This document shows positions 63,590-64,000 of a stretch of 64,000 bases of DNA, one piece after another. The notes beneath the pieces were generated by a model that had not been told where the DNA came from, did not search any database, and worked only from the letters and a program-made list of their open reading frames with translations. Where the stretch lies: contig OZ020611.1 of assembly GCA_963971575.1 (NCBI GenBank), positions 60,359,381 to 60,423,380 of the forward strand. Direction: 5' to 3'. The number at the start of each line of letters is the position of its first letter. Within the stretch, counting starts at the first letter, position 1. The position numbers and the translations under genes were made by a program. Source of the stretch: Liopterus haemorrhoidalis. Taxonomy: Eukaryota > Arthropoda > Insecta > Coleoptera > Dytiscidae.

Positions 63590-64000
63590 GTTTTGTATAA
63601 GTTATTTCTAACAATTAGCAACTTAACAACCCGCCTAGCCTCAGAGCATCAAACGTTTGCCGATGATCTGAAAATCTTTAATGAGACCAGGAACCAACCT
63701 CAATTACAAGCAGACATAGACGCTGTCACTGAATGGTGTGCTACTTGGCTCCTATCCCTAAATACCTTAAAATGTCGTGTACTACATCTAGGGACCAATA
63801 ACCAGAGATAAACCTACAACATCTCAGGACAACTGATTTAGCGAACTGACATTATGATTGACCTTGGCATAACGGTAACAACAACCCTAAATTAGTCTCC
63901 GCATGTAGTCCCCATTGTTAAGAAAGCAAATAAAATACTCCACCTAGTTTAAAATGCTTCCCACACCTAACCCCTACATTATTTCGTACAATCTATTTAT
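63590..64000 (+). pseudogene. LINE reverse transcriptase fragment, cut by window end
   Basis: The plus strand reads TFADDLKIFNETRNQPQLQA and DIDAVTEWCATWLLSLNTLK, CRVLHLGTNNQR, then after a stop TYNISGQLI, MIDLGITV and IVKKANKILHLV. The catalytic FADD and the following thumb region are those of a CR1/jockey-superfamily LINE. It runs off the window; stops at 63809 and beyond show decay. Confidence 0.8.

Overview
The window is AT-rich eukaryotic DNA made almost entirely of transposable elements in different states of decay. The mix (mariner-type elements of several groups, jockey/CR1-, I- and RTE-like LINEs, tRNA-derived SINEs, an env-bearing errantivirus, a Mag-like Ty3/gypsy element, PIF/Harbinger- and hAT-like elements) points to an insect genome. 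I cannot fix the order or species. No complete host gene, tRNA, rRNA or CRISPR array was found.

Layout. 1-1700: DD41D mariner remnant and an RTE-like LINE fragment. 2.4-6.2 kb: minus-strand CR1/jockey-like LINE (LINE A) with an open PHD-finger ORF1 and an ORF2 broken at two points. 6.5-9.1 kb: a MITE-like inverted repeat, a tRNA-SINE, a composite repeat (30-bp CCAAT-containing minisatellite, TGACGTCA site, 122-bp array) and a LINE tail. 10.3-11.1 kb: RTE-like fragment. 11.22-19.08 kb: complete errantivirus (insect endogenous retrovirus) with 207-bp LTRs, AATG target duplication, tRNA-Ser primer site, gag, a damaged pol and an open env. 20-25 kb: RTE fragment and a mariner with both termini. 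25.56-31.14 kb: full-length I-clade LINE (LINE C) with a clean target duplication but broken ORFs. 32.6-37.9 kb: Harbinger-like element, hAT-like element filled with a minisatellite, palindromic MITE, second SINE. 38-42 kb: RTE and mariner pieces. 42.2-46.0 kb: LINE B with an intact 998-codon ORF2, inserted into a mariner remnant. 48-50.3 kb: LINE fragments. 51.1-56.7 kb: pieces of what may be a small host gene, whose last exon is split by a young Mag-like LTR retrotransposon. 57-64 kb: mostly unassigned DNA with a TE-derived coding fossil, a DD41D mariner derivative with 100-bp inverted repeats, a SINE scrap and a LINE fragment running off the end.

How the parts work together. The LINEs carry endonuclease and reverse transcriptase for target-primed integration; LINE C also has RNase H. 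The errantivirus encodes Gag, a protease-RT-RNase H-integrase polyprotein probably reached by -1 frameshifting, and an envelope protein probably made from a spliced RNA whose start codon lies in a 20-nt leader exon. The most notable items are the env splice arrangement, the LTR insertion that splits an apparently coding exon, the intact LINE B ORF2 nested in a mariner, and the CCAAT/CRE-containing composite repeat.
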